In this document: one piece after another, positions 53,855 to 64,000 of the stretch
Numbering within the stretch: the stretch's first letter is position 1
Layout of the letters: each line of letters starts with the position of its first letter
Source: Dactylorhiza incarnata
Lineage: Eukaryota > Streptophyta > Magnoliopsida > Asparagales > Orchidaceae
Assembly: GCA_033032865.1 (NCBI GenBank)
Contig: JAWHQI010000028.1
Span: 3,925,001-3,989,000, forward strand
Direction of reading: 5' to 3'
Length of the DNA: 64,000 nt
Notes under the pieces: model-generated
Database searches by the model: none
What the model saw: only the letters and a program-made list of their open reading frames with translations
What the model was told of the DNA's origin: nothing
Translations under genes and position numbers: made by a program

Positions 53855-56366
53855 ATGACTGGGAGCCAATATTTGAGTTCTCGGTGTGCTGTGTCCACCT
53901 TCAAAAGCAATGCCCGACCATTGTTGGATGTCATAACAGCCGAGTCAAAGTCTGCACTTGCCGATGCTAAAGTGCTACCTTTTTTTCAAATGTCAAGTCT
54001 TCCCCAAAATATCCCGTTATTATATTTTTTTGTTCGATGCTACAATAGAGATAAACAAGCATTCTTATTAGGAAATTACTACCTACAGTTGACCGTGAAT
54101 GAGGTAGCGATGATATTGGGGCTACCTAACAGAGGCCGTGTTCTGAAGTTCGTTAGACTACCATTGTTGGACCTAACTCACAAGAACATAACTGATGAAC
54201 TACAACGGCTTGCTGTTGAGGAGTTTTCTCCTACATTGGAGAGTAGGAGAATTGATGCATTAGTTAAATATCTTGTAGTTGTTTTTCTTTTTCCTTTGAA
54301 GGGTCTAAAGACTCCGGCCTCTCTTAACAAGGCCGCCAAGCTCAGTGTTTTTAAAGAGTACAACTGGCCGAAGGCCGTCCACAATTTCTTGCATTTGCAG
54401 TTGGTTGATTTAAGTAGAATGAGTGTTTTAAGAGAAGCAGGTGCCAATTTGGGGTACTTCGAAGGTTGCACAATGGTGTTATTGGTAAGAGAATGCAAAT
54501 TTTAAAAAACCTTATTTCAGAGTTAAATGCCTAAATAATTCTTATGTGTATGTGTGGTTCTACGAGCATACAAGGGTTCAGTTAGCTGTTGATGAGGCTG
54601 TAAGGTCTAGAATTTTTCGTTGGTCTCCCAAGGTCAGTTATAGTGCAAAGTATTGCCTCACCTTGCAAGGAAAGCTTAGGATCACATCACAAGTAAGTTC
54701 AACAATTGTATGGTAAAATTAAATATTTTTGAAATTTGACAAAGCTAACCGCCAAAATTGTTTGTTTTAAGGTGTATACCAAATTCCAGAAGATTTGAGG
54801 GTATGAGAGGGCACTACTCGGGCCAGAGGAAGAAGATTCTGATTTTGAGGGTAGAAGAGGTAGTGAAGATTTGGAAGAGAAGGACAAGATACCGGTTAAA
54901 AAAAGTGAGAAGGTTAAGTTGAGAAAGTTGAGGAAGGAAAAGAGGAAGTTGGAAGTAGAGAAGTGTGCATATCTGCAGTCAGATGAAAGGTGAAGAGGGA
55001 TGGAGAGTAGGCTCAAGGGATTTATTAAGGATCAAGTAACGTGTTAGGTTGACTCCCTAAGAAAGGATGTTATTAGAAATTTAGACTCAATTAGAAGGTC
55101 AATTGAGTTAGGGTTTAAATCCCTGCAAGGCCAACACCCTTCCGGGTCCAGTCCCGCTTCACCCTATGAAACTTGTGTTCCACAAACTCACTCCACCCAA
55201 AGCAAATCAGAAGTTGAGTACATAGTGGTGGAGCCTACCATTGGTCCAAAAAGAAGTTTTACGCAGAAAAGTCCGTCAAAGGTATTAGGGTTCCAGAGTG
55301 AAGAAAAGCTCAGTAGTCTAATTTTAAATGTAAAGAAAAGAGAAGGTCGCAAGAAGAAGACATTAGGTACCCCTGCCAAGAAAATCAAGGACTACCCAGG
55401 CAAAGTTCTGATAACTGATCGACTACGTGAGGTTATATAATTTGTTCTCACTAATTTTTTGGATAGGTAATTATGGTTTGTGGTGGCCTTATTTTTGTTG
55501 ATGTTTATTTGCTCTCACTAACTTCTTATAATGTTGAAATTACAGTAATAGTACTATTTTCTAAAGTGGGAACATTTTATTAACTAGACGATTAGTCGAT
55601 GAGCTATTGACTGATGGATGGCTAGAGGATACGCATTTGAATGCTTATGCACTCGTTCTTTGCGCAAAAAGGAAGCGGGCATTGTCAAAAATGAAGTCAT
55701 TTTTATATGTGTCTCCGGACTACGCTGTAAGCACTTTTTGCACACGTAAAACAATTTATTCGTATTGATTTAAACCGCGTTTACATATTCAAATGCAGAA
55801 CTGTAAGAGATGCAATTTTCAAAACTCCAAAACTCTTCTTAGTCATATAACAGCCGCAAGTGATCAGTCGTCGGAGATAATATTAATGCCCTGCCACTTC
55901 GAGTGTCACTGGGCTTTGCTTGTATGTCATATCAGAGAGGGTCGGTGGGAGTACTACGACTCTCTCCTGACTAGCCGACATCGTGCAACATTGCCCGCAT
56001 TGGTATGTAGGTTTGCATTGGGTTGTTTTTTAAAATTTATCAAGATATAATGCCCTGCCACTCTAATATGTTGTTGTTGTTCTTCCGTTCTTGTAGGTAT
56101 CAACATTATATGAGGATATCAGTGATGCAATGCCACCTGATTTCCTAAGCTGGACAATAACTGACGTCCCAGGTATACCAATGCAGGAGAATGGGAATGA
56201 CTGCGGTATTTTTGTAATCAAGTTCATGGAGATTGTTCTATCTACAAATACGATCTCTTGGGATTGTTTCCAGAGGTGGCAGGATGAAATGCCAAAATTC
56301 AGGGCTGAAATTGCAGCTGCAATTTTGAAAACATTCTCTCCGTTAATTTGTGCTAACTTTTCTTAA
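53855..56366 (+). pseudogene. ULP1-like cysteine protease gene (peptidase C48) of the MULE, multi-exon, damaged
   Basis: ATG at 53855. The first exon, 53855-54484 (210 codons), has the conserved plant module LLGNYYLQLTVNEVAMILGL. Inferred GT-AG introns lie at 54485-54520, 54693-54771, 55727-55798 and 56003-56096, plus one around 55440-55570. Exon 3 contains Glu/Lys-rich coiled coil with several stops. The catalytic domain lies in the last two exons: HWALLVCHI (His), YYDSLL (Asp), MQENGNDCGIFV (Gln and Cys), the full peptidase C48 set. ULP1 enzymes remove or mature SUMO; a SUMO target is not shown for MULE copies. Stop TAA at 56364-56366. The stops in exon 3 and an out-of-phase second splice suggest decay, although the protease end is well preserved. 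Confidence 0.85.
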
Positions 56367-56608
56367 CACTTTTCTTAGCTAATGGATGACAGTGAATGAT
56401 GAGTAAACATTTTTATGTTAGCTAAATGATTAGTAAACATTTATTTGTTTAGCTGATTGATGACATATAAATGATTAGTAAACATTTATGCATATATATT
56501 TTTATAATGTGGTGTTTGATGAGGTATAACTTAACGTTTTAAAACCTTTTAATAATGTTCTGGCTGATTACTTAGAACTGCAAAACTGAAAAACTCAATC
56601 GCTTCCCT

Positions 56609-58790
56609 TCAAGGTTTAAATACATCTGGTACACCAGAAAAATTAAATGACATATCCAGACCAAAATCTTCGGGTAAAAATAAGGTGGATGGATTGTTTG
56701 TTTGAGTAGAATGTTGTTCGTTAGTGAACCCATCAACGATGTTAAGTTCATTTAATACATACGTTGATTCCTTTGTGTAGTCATCAACGAACTTGAACTC
56801 CTTCACCTTCGCAGATTTGTCAGCAAAAATAGGTGGCTTTACATTTTTCTTCTCATCCGTCCTCTTCCCCGCATACAATTACATAGCGAAATTGGCAAGT
56901 TTAGTGAAAGCTAACACGTACGTTGGTAAATTCATAAACAAAAACTTGCGTGTTTTTTTGGTTGCTTTCTCCCAATGGTCCTTCATGCGCGCACTATGAG
57001 CACCTTTCGGCCTCTTTACTGCCGGATCCTTAACACAATTGGAATTCATGTCGTTCTCCTTCAAGAACCCCTTATTCTGCATCTCGTCGCAGTCCACCAT
57101 ATTATTGGTTTCCTTCGACAAATCATTCATGACGCATATAACATGTTCCTTTGCAATTTTGCAATTTTCAATCCGGTTAGCTAAATCGTAGCTAAAACAC
57201 ATCAATTGGTTTCCAAATATCATATTTGAATCGTGCTCGGTCATGGTAGGGGTATTGGGTAGGTAAATGTCAATCTTCGCACTACGGGTGAATCTTTTAA
57301 TTATATATTTGGGGTTGATCTGCGTTACATTTCGAATATTGTATATTCTCATGATATGTTGACATAATATACCTTTAGTCTCAAAACCCCTGCATGAACA
57401 TTCTGCATCCATGGTTGCATTGTTAAAGCTCACAAACCATCTCTTTTCTTCTTCATCCCTTAAAGCAGTCACGTATACTGTGTGGTCATCATATCTCGTT
57501 TCATCTACGATACTCACTTCAACAACTCCTTCCATAAAGGATTTCTCAAATAATGAATAAATCTTGCGTGTGTACAGCTTTGACAAATGTTTTAATAGAT
57601 AACCATTTCTGAATCGCACGGTGACAGCACCATGCTTGCATTTAAAGTCTTCCTTATGCTCGTTTCTACGCCACGATAATACAAGCTTCTCCAAACCGAT
57701 AAAACACTCAACAAGTGTACTCGTAGTCTTCGAACTCCCATGCAAACGATTGTTAGCTGATTCGCTTCTTTGCGTTGACAAAATGCCGAGATCCAAGATA
57801 TCTTTGTTGAAGGCAGTAGACCACTTCTTCTTGACTGTATATAAATCAGCCAACCATTTGTTAGCCTGCAAATTTCCTCTCGCCACCATCTCAATCCAAC
57901 ATCTTTCAAACTCATCTTCGCCATCACACTTGCTCATGCACTGATAAAAATAGGACCGAACAATTTTGTCTTGGTTGAAGCTTGGTACTTTTGAGGGTGC
58001 TTTCTTCGAGATGTGCCATTGACAAAGACAGTGGTGACTGGTAGTGAATACCCTTTGAATAGCTACTGCCATGGCTTGATATTGGTCAGTGAAAATAGAA
58101 AATGGTTGCTTCCCACCAACGAATTTTAAAAAGGTCCCAAACACCCAGCAAAACGATTCTATGGTTTCTTCAGCTATGAATGCACCTCCAATAAAAATAT
58201 TCTGCCAATGATTGTTCACGGCAATGAAAGGTGCGCATGCAAGATTGTATTTATTAAGTCTATAAGTCGTGTCAAAATAAGGACATCGTCGAAGCAGTCG
58301 TAATCTATCTTGCTATGCCCATCCATCCAGAAGAAATTAGTCAACCTATTCAATTCATCAGTTTGCACCTCATACGAGAACATATTGTCTTCCAATTGTT
58401 TCCCTTGCAGTATCTTTAGCAAGCTTGAGGCGTCGCCGCTTTCTATTAATGCTTTTCTTTCTCGTTGAACAAAGTTGAAGGCATCAAACTTACTGAACCA
58501 AATATTTTCAACGCCACCGGCTTCTTCAGAAAGGAAATTATATGCATCCACCGCTTTAATTCCGGCTCCGGTCATATTCTTCATTAAATTATCTTGCATT
58601 TTAGATATGCTTCGATTAGACCTCAATAAATGCTTCTCACTCTCGGTTGCTAGTGGATGATTATGCTCCTCGACGAACTTCGTTACTGCCCAATTCTTGC
58701 CATCTTTATCAGTGTGAAACACAATGCAGGCAAGGCATCCAGTGCGCGTTTCTAATTTGCGATATTCTTTGGCTAAGGCCTTGCTGTCTT
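56609..58790 (-). pseudogene. FAR1-type MULE transposase, frame-shifted
   Basis: Order on the minus strand: the end of a FAR1 zinc domain (TGCLACIVFHTDKDGKNWAV, FVEEHNHPLA) from about 58790, then FNFVQRERKA, FFWMDGHSKIDYDCFDDVL with the first catalytic Asp. A one-base frame change follows near 58280-58290. The 58219-56879 frame continues with NHWQNIFIGGAFIAEETIES, FTDQYQAMAVAI (second Asp), CLCQWHISKKAP, STQRSESANNRL, and the SWIM zinc motif AECSCRGFETKGILCQH. An in-frame stop at 56879-56881 is followed by 89 further open codons to 56609. It excises and reinserts the MULE by binding its terminal repeats. The upstream half of the FAR1 domain is not found, so the gene is also truncated or has an unseen exon. 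Confidence 0.9.
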
Positions 58791-59589
58791 AACACCCGCT
58801 TTTGCGCAGGTATATTCTAGCATTTTGATAATTATTGTATGAGTCCAGTATGTCAGATGTTGTTTACGAACACTAAATCCTGTTGTGTGAGCATAATTAC
58901 AATACATTGTCCAAGCCTTATCCTCCGAGTGCACAATGAGGAAAACAACAGGGTCCTTCTGGGCCTGCTGTTAAATGATGTAACACAACTGAAATTAGAG
59001 AACATGATCCAACTGGAATTTCGGGAAATAATACAGTCGCAATATATTACGAAAATATGACTGTAATGAGGTAGAATAATTACAGTTGGATATTAATTAT
59101 AATTTCCAATCGGATTTACTTACATTAACAACATTTTCATCAACTTTCTCGGACGACATCGATAGTGGTTGAATAATCTTCGAGGAGCTGGAGGAAGCAA
59201 CCGAGGGGACAAGGTGAGATGGGTAAAAACTGCGGATAAGAGTGTAAATAAACACAAGATTCTACCGTAGGCTGGAGAAAGCTGGAAAGAAGTTCTAGGA
59301 GCTGGAGGAAGCTCACTCCAGTGGCACAAAGGCTGGGAGGAACTTCAGACCTAGCTCGGACGTTGATTCCGTTCCGACGAAGCTCGTGGACGTAGAAGCT
59401 AGGGTATTGCAGCTTAGGAAGCTTGTCGATGTAGAAGCTTAGACGAGCATACAAAAGTAGAAGATAGTCAAAGCGAAGAGGAAGCTGCAGGCGGAAGGAG
59501 GAAGCTCAGAGTGGTTTCGTTGTCTAAAAGGGCTAAGCGAAGCATTACGAACTGGTTCTCTTTCGGGAAGAAGGCAAATGCGTGGGCCC
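58791..59589. other. MULE region between transposase and right inverted repeat
   Basis: No domain is recognisable. The 104-codon minus frame at 59140-59454 has no known motif but includes a Leu-rich stretch and lies where a first exon of the transposase could be. Otherwise it is likely untranslated leader and promoter for the transposase. Confidence 0.4.
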
Positions 59590-59661
59590 CAGGCATAAAA
59601 TAACGTATTTACCCCACTTAGAAAGCTGCGATGGCATCGTGAGAGCCCTTATAGAAAATTT
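59590..59661 (-). repeat. MULE right terminal inverted repeat
   Basis: GCGTGGGCCCCAGGCATAAA...GATGGCATCGTGAGAGCCC...TTATAGAAAATT is the reverse complement of the left end, with small indels. It ends 70 bp upstream of the TATA box of the next gene. Confidence 0.8.
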
Positions 59662-59730
59662 AAGACCGGAGAAGATATCTACCCCGCTTACATATTTCAC
59701 TTTATTTGGACTTTGAAGGTAGGGGGGAGG

Positions 59731-59740
59731 CCTATAAATG
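59731..59740 (+). promoter_or_regulatory. TATA box of the SAC phosphatase gene
   Basis: CCTATAAATG lies 45 bp upstream of the ATG at 59776, so the start site would be near 59762 with a very short leader. The upstream promoter is displaced by the MULE, whose end is at about 59661. Confidence 0.65.
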
Positions 59741-59775
59741 TTCTCGACTCCTGCAATCACTCCGACGACATCTCC

Positions 59776-60799
59776 ATGGCCAAAGCGGAGAATCCGAAAC
59801 GGAACCCACTGTACAAGCCAGTTCCTCATCCTCTCGTCGACCCCGAGCCCGGCTCCAATTCTTGCTCGCTCGAGAAATTCCGCCTCTATGAGACCCGAGC
59901 CGTAGGAATCCCTATCCCTCATTCTGTACCTCACTCTTCTCTGTTTTCATTCCAGGGAAGGGTTCATCGTCTTCTCCATGTTAATTGCAGAGGTTCTACC
60001 TCGTAGGCAGCGATCATGCCAAGCGTTTCTTCCGCGTACTCAAGATCGACCGTTCGGAACCCTCCGATCTCAATCTCAGCGAGGATCCCGTGGTTTACTC
60101 TCAGCAGGAGGTGAATAATCTCCTCCAGCGCATCAGCGAGGGAAATCGTGCCACGGGAGGGCTTACCTTCGTCGCCAAGGTGTACGGCATCGTAGGTTGC
60201 ATTCTTGAAGCTCTTATCTAATTTCAATGAGTTTTCCATTGTTCGCCATCAGAATGCCATTTTTTGTCCTTCTCATTTTCTTAGTAATCATGGAGTTTTT
60301 CTTTCCTGTTTGGAAGGCTGCATCAAGTTTCTGGAATCCTACTATCTAATTTTGGTCACTAAGCGCCGGCAGATAGGGGCAATATGCGGGCATGCAATCT
60401 ACAGTATCGAAGAGAGTCAGCTGATAACTGTTCCGCACTCATCAATCCAAACAGATGTAGCCTATTCCAAGACAGAGCTTAGGTGCTACTTCTTTTTATT
60501 GATTTGAGCGTCCAGATGTCATCTATAGTGAATTTCATTGTTTGCTGAACTGAATTAAGAAATCTTTATATTGAAGGTACAAGAAGCTGCTATCCAGCGT
60601 GGATCTTACTAAGGACTTTTTCTATAGCTACACATATCCCATCATGCAAAGTTTGCAGAAGAACGTACTTAGTTCTAGTGATGAGAAAATGCCATATGAA
60701 AACATCTTTGTTTGGAATGCATTCCTTACACTAGCTATTCGATCAAGGTGTAATAATACACTTTGGACAATTGCTTTGGTTCACGGGCACTTCAAACTG
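59776..60799 (+). CDS. SAC-domain phosphoinositide phosphatase, first four exons (partial gene)
   Basis: Exons 59776-59901, 59991-60195, 60317-60482 and 60577-60799 are joined by GT-AG introns (GTAGGA...TTGCAG, GTTGCA...TGGAAG, GTGCTA...TTGAAG, next donor GTAAGC at 60800). Together they encode 240 codons without a stop. The protein starts MAKAENPKRNPLYKPV, then EKFRLYETRA, RFYLVGSDHAKRFFRVLKID, SEGNRATGGLTFVAKVYGIV, IKFLESYYLILVTKRRQIGA, CGHAIYSIEESQLITVPHSS, VDLTKDFFYSYTYPIMQSLQ. This is the N-terminal half of the SAC domain of plant SAC2-SAC5-like proteins, which dephosphorylate PtdIns(3,5)P2 at the tonoplast. The catalytic C-x5-R-T/S motif would lie in later exons, not visible here. ATG 59776 was chosen for frame and similarity. 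It is the only host gene in the window. Confidence 0.93.
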
Positions 60800-62340
60800 G
60801 TAAGCTTGCTCTTTCTTGTTTCCGCCTTCATTGATTGAGCTTTCTATTTTTACAGAGTTTTTGAATAAAAATTTGGAATGCATATGTGGATGTTAGAAGA
60901 TACGTGATTTAAACTTTAAAGTCATAAAGGACATTCTTATGAATAAGTCTAAAATCAAAATTATATGTGGTCTCATTCACTGATAATTAGCCTAAATTAT
61001 TGATAACATAGATGTTAATCATATTCACTTTGATGTTCTCATGAATAAGTCTATAAAGATACATACTCCTGCATTATGTTTTGCTTTTATTTGTTTTGTA
61101 TGCTGTTTTTTGTTCTCATCAAAATCAATCTAATTTTTTCACTACTTACGTGTACCACATGTTTCTAACCTTAAATCTCATCAGACCCACAAGATGGTAG
61201 TTTTTTTCTTCTTCTTCAATTACTTGATTGCAAACTTTTTTCTAGGCAAGCTTCTTCATATTCACCAATTACCTCCTTTTGGTTAGGCCTCTTATGGTTG
61301 TATTACTACTTGTGTAGTTTTTGAATATCCATGAATTAGCTTGCAAAAAAGTTCATTGAGCTTGTTTTGATTTCTGAATTCCAAGTTAACCCTTTGTGAG
61401 TGGAAAAAAACTTTAAAGCTAAGCGATAAACTTCATATTTTGTTGCAGCGGAGTTTTGATTGCCTCCCTTCTATCTTTAGCTTAGAGTAGTGAGCATGTG
61501 ATGGTAGAGATAATCATATACAACAACAAGGTAGAATACTCCTTTGGAGTTCCCTCTCCTCTTTCCCTTTTTTACTGCAGATCTCTTCTACATCATAGTT
61601 TATAACAATCTTCAAGAATAGCTCTGGCTCTAGCTAAAATCTTTGAGCTTTGGAATTCTTTATGAGTTAAAAAAGAGCGAACACAACCTGCAATGTAATT
61701 AATATTAACAGATACTTGTACAACTCAGCTCTAAATAATGCAAATATTGGGTAACATTAGAAGAATAGTCAATCAAATAGATCATGCTAGATTATATACC
61801 TTAAGATGATGAACTTGCAAATACCTTAACTTATTCTTTAGCTCGAGATTGGGATTATGGTATATCCCCGTTCATGCAGAAACCAACATATCCATTTTTG
61901 GAGTATCAAAACAATGTATTGAACCAATTATTATTTTGTACAAGTTGAACCTCAACATTTCTTTGAACTTTTCATGTATTATTTTATTTGCTTCAACTTT
62001 TTAATTTTTATATATCTTATCATAATTTCATCACCCTTGCTATTTGTCCCTACTCTTTACATTTTTTTATTGATGAAGTGTGACATGATCTGAGATTTCT
62101 TTCCCATGTAGAGACTTCCTTCTGATTGACTAAATACTGAACCTTCATAAATTTATAAATAAATATTGTGTAAATGTCTATGAAGATATATTTAAGTCAT
62201 CCCTTGTGAAAGTATTTTGAAAAGTGCATTGTAACTGTTTTCCCATTTGTTATTAGGATTATTATGGTCATGTCTTGTAAATCCTACCTGAATCCCTTTA
62301 GCGCCTCAGTCAACTTAATCCGCATTCCATTTGTACTATA
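60800..62340. other. Probable SAC intron or downstream sequence, no recognisable exon
   Basis: It starts with a good splice donor (GTAAGC at 60800). AT-rich throughout with no stretch resembling the next SAC exon (expected to continue after HGHFKL). No RNA gene is seen. Confidence 0.5.
62190..62310 (+). repeat. Direct repeat, left copy (partner at about 63750-63880)
   Basis: ATATTTAAGT, GTTATTAGGAT, ATGGTCATGT, GTAAATCCTA and ATCCC-TTAGC-CTCAGT occur in the same order in both copies. Identity is moderate by eye. They bracket the retroelement fragment. Confidence 0.55.
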
Positions 62341-62377
62341 GCGCTACGTATCCAAGAATAAATTCTAGCACTTTCAC

Positions 62378-62599
62378 TCAAGTTGGAGTGAGGATGTTAG
62401 ATGAACCCAACTTGCTGTAAATGAATTTTATTCTCGCAGTAGAGGCGGCAGGAGGCCCGGAGAGCTGGCTGGGCAGTAAGTTCTGGAGCATGGTCAGAAT
62501 CGAGGAGAACTGCTCGGTCTGTGCCTCGAGACGCACGTTGATGGTGGCAAGGGAGTGTTCGAGGGCTTCCACGCGGGATTCCATCTGGCCCTTTGACAT
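62378..62599 (-). pseudogene. N-terminal gag fragment of an LTR retrotransposon
   Basis: MSKGQMESRVEALEHSLATI and NVRLEAQTEQFSSILTMLQN are the coiled-coil start typical of plant gypsy-type gag. After about 60 residues it runs into unrelated sequence and stops at 62378. Its upstream leader and promoter lie to the right. It is a truncated piece only. Confidence 0.6.
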
Positions 62600-63110
62600 A
62601 TGAGGACGACTGCGCCGAGCTGGAGGTTGGCAGGAGAGTGCCGGAGCCTAGGAAGGGGCTCTAGCAGCGGACGATCGCGGCGGAAGAGCAGGCGGCGGCG
62701 GAAGAAACTAAATCAGCAGATCAGGGCAGAAGCGGCGGAATTTCGGCTGAGCGGGATTGCGGAAGACCAGGACAGGGCTGCAGAGGGCGGATCCGGCGTG
62801 CCCAGGCATTGTCGGGGCGTCTGCGGGCGGCGCGGGGCTTGCGGACGAGGGGGCGCGGTGCGTCGGATCTGGGCTTGCGGACGAGGGGGGATCTGCAGAG
62901 GGCGGAGCGGGCGAGCGGATCTGCGCGGTGCGTCGGAGCTCGCGGTGCGCGGTGCATCGGATCTGCGAGGGGGGATCTGCAGAGGGCAGATCTGCGCGGT
63001 GCGTCGGATCTGGCGAGCGGTCCTGGTCGAGACGTGCGAGCGCAAGGGCAGCGGGATTTGATTCTCCGGCGGCTGTAGCAGCGGGCGGAACGACAGGTCG
63101 GACCAAATAA
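62600..63110. repeat. GC-rich leader of the retroelement fragment with internal short repeats
   Basis: Words such as GATCTGCGCGGTGCGTCGGA, GAGGGGGGATCTGCAGAGGG and CTTGCGGACGAGGGG recur two to four times between 62820 and 63030. Five overlapping frames on both strands (Arg/Gly/Ala-rich) result from the composition; no domain is visible. On the minus strand it lies between the LTR-like promoter and the gag start. Confidence 0.6.
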
Positions 63111-63300
63111 TACGGATAGGAAGAAGAATGCTTGAGTTAACGAAACCACAGATACAATACAGAGCAAGCTCCGACCAACTCTCGGAGGCTGGTTCCTCCA
63201 AAGAGCTTCTCTCCAATGAGAGCCCAAAAGACCAAGGATCCAAATATAGCCTAACTCCCCAAAACCACCTCCTTATATAGGGGGGGGGGGGGGGGGCTCA
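63111..63300 (-). promoter_or_regulatory. LTR-like promoter on the minus strand, with a G-tract
   Basis: On the minus strand CTATATAAGG (plus 63271-63280) is a TATA box lying next to 17 G/C (plus-strand G at 63280-63296). A transcribed leader follows towards the gag start. TG at 63129 (TGCTTGAGTTAACG) may be the inner LTR border. The rest of this LTR and its ends could not be placed. Confidence 0.4.
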
Positions 63301-64000
63301 CATCAACCCTATACCCTTTAAGAGAAAATACTAATAATAATGAAAATAATGATACGCTGCGTGCGCGTAACAGATTGTCTATCATCAACCATAATATTGG
63401 AGTGTGTTTGAGATATCTCAATATTCATGTCACAACATTCCTGTGAGGAATATGAAGCGTGGAAATCAACCGACTCTCTATTCTCACCTGGGAAGTAACA
63501 CTTTGACGATTGATTATGAGCTAAGTTAGCTTACCCTCTAGCCTTTGATATCTACCTACATCGTGGATCTCCTCCCCCTTATCCTTCATCTAATTTTATA
63601 TTAGTAGCCATAGAGTTGCTCATATTCTTGTAGCATGATATCCCTGCTTCTATCAATAAATCTAGAACATACCCTCTTTGCATAAGATATATGACTTTTG
63701 GTGTTCTAGCAACCTAAATTCCCATAAGTTACCTCAATTTGGGGATGCTTTATATTTAAGTTCTTCCTTTTGAAATTATTTTGGAAAGTGATTTTGAACT
63801 ATTGCCCCGTATGTTATTAGGATCATTTTGGTCATGTTTGGTAAATCCTAACCAAATCCCATTAGCATCTCAGTTTTCCTATCACAGATGATGGGTAGAC
63901 AAGTATTTGAAAGGTTGTTCTCTAGCCATGCTCTAACCAAAAACCACTCACATCCTAATCCACATAATTGGGAAAGGTAGCTGCAAGTCGAGGATTAATG
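63301..64000. other. No recognisable gene
   Basis: AT-rich. It contains the right copy of the direct repeat (about 63750-63880) and nothing else I can support. It may be SAC intron, LTR or intergenic DNA. Confidence 0.4.

Larger units (their letters stand above)
52737..59661. mobile_element. Mutator-like element (MULE) with FAR1-type transposase and ULP1-like gene
   Basis: The ends are inverted repeats of about 85 bp: ATTTTCTATAAGGGCTC, ATGATGCCATCG, AATACGT, ATTTTATG and TGGGGCCCACAC on the left are mirrored at 59590-59661. Inside, a ULP1-like gene (plus) and a transposase (minus) converge. MULEs carrying ULP1-like proteases are known in several plants (Kaonashi MULEs in Arabidopsis, CUMULE in melon). 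The 9-bp target duplication is not clearly resolved (TTAAGATTG / TTAAGACCG, 7 of 9, at slightly different offsets). Confidence 0.85.

Noticed and set aside
59140..59454. 104-codon minus frame as an independent gene
   Set aside because: No domain; could at most be leader or an unrecognised first exon of the MULE transposase.
60800..62340. Further SAC exons downstream of exon 4
   Set aside because: No stretch in any plus frame resembled the expected continuation of the SAC domain; candidate acceptors led to frames without similarity.
62600..63243. Five Arg/Ala/Pro-rich frames of 89-176 codons on both strands
   Set aside because: Composition-driven frames across a GC-rich repeat leader; no recognisable domain and mutually overlapping.

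Overview
This window is nuclear DNA of a flowering plant. It is almost entirely nested LTR retrotransposons, followed by one Mutator-like DNA transposon and the 5' end of one ordinary host gene. The plant identification rests on Tekay/Del-type chromovirus, Tat-type and SIRE/Maximus-type retrotransposon families, a FAR1-type Mutator-like element (MULE) and a plant-type SAC phosphatase gene. I cannot name the species.

The left 52.7 kb resolves as a stack of insertions, most with visible TG...CA ends and 5-bp target duplications. The base layer is a decayed plus-strand Ty3/gypsy chromovirus (RT from about 3715, RNase H, integrase and chromodomain to 7984, polypurine tract, 3' LTR from 8044). Its 5' half is replaced by the 3' end of another gypsy element (positions 1-3714). 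A solo Copia LTR (4930-6542, duplication AATAT) sits between its RNase H and integrase. Its 3' LTR is split by a very large minus-strand Tat-type gypsy element (9903-52347).

The Tat element carries gag, protease, RT, RNase H and integrase on the minus strand. Between integrase and 3' LTR it carries two plus-strand (antisense) decayed genes with their own TATA boxes and introns, then tandem repeats. Three later insertions broke it: a solo LTR (14414-16070, GGGAA), a 19.8-kb minus-strand Copia element (19704-39474, CTGAA) that keeps only a gag remnant, and a 7.8-kb gag-only element (43090-50880, ACCAT) with LTRs built from a G/C-tract hairpin array. The 19.8-kb Copia element was itself hit by a younger, nearly complete SIRE-type Copia element (22414-35005, CATTG) with gag, pol and an env-like ORF.

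Right of the stack lies a MULE (about 52737-59661) with about 85-bp terminal inverted repeats. It holds a ULP1-like cysteine protease gene on the plus strand and a FAR1-type transposase on the minus strand, tail to tail; both are damaged. It ends about 70 bp upstream of the TATA box of a SAC-domain phosphoinositide phosphatase gene, whose first four exons (59776-60799, 240 codons) are intact in frame. No further exon is recognisable before the window ends. Positions 62378-63300 hold a fragment of another retroelement (gag N-terminus, GC-rich leader, LTR-like promoter) on the minus strand.

The items most worth a second look are the antisense two-gene cassette of the Tat element, the hairpin/G-tract LTR array of the gag-only element, the 18 x 86-bp array of constant unit length, the C-tract expansions at one conserved LTR site, and the recurrent CpG-containing palindromes in every LTR family here.
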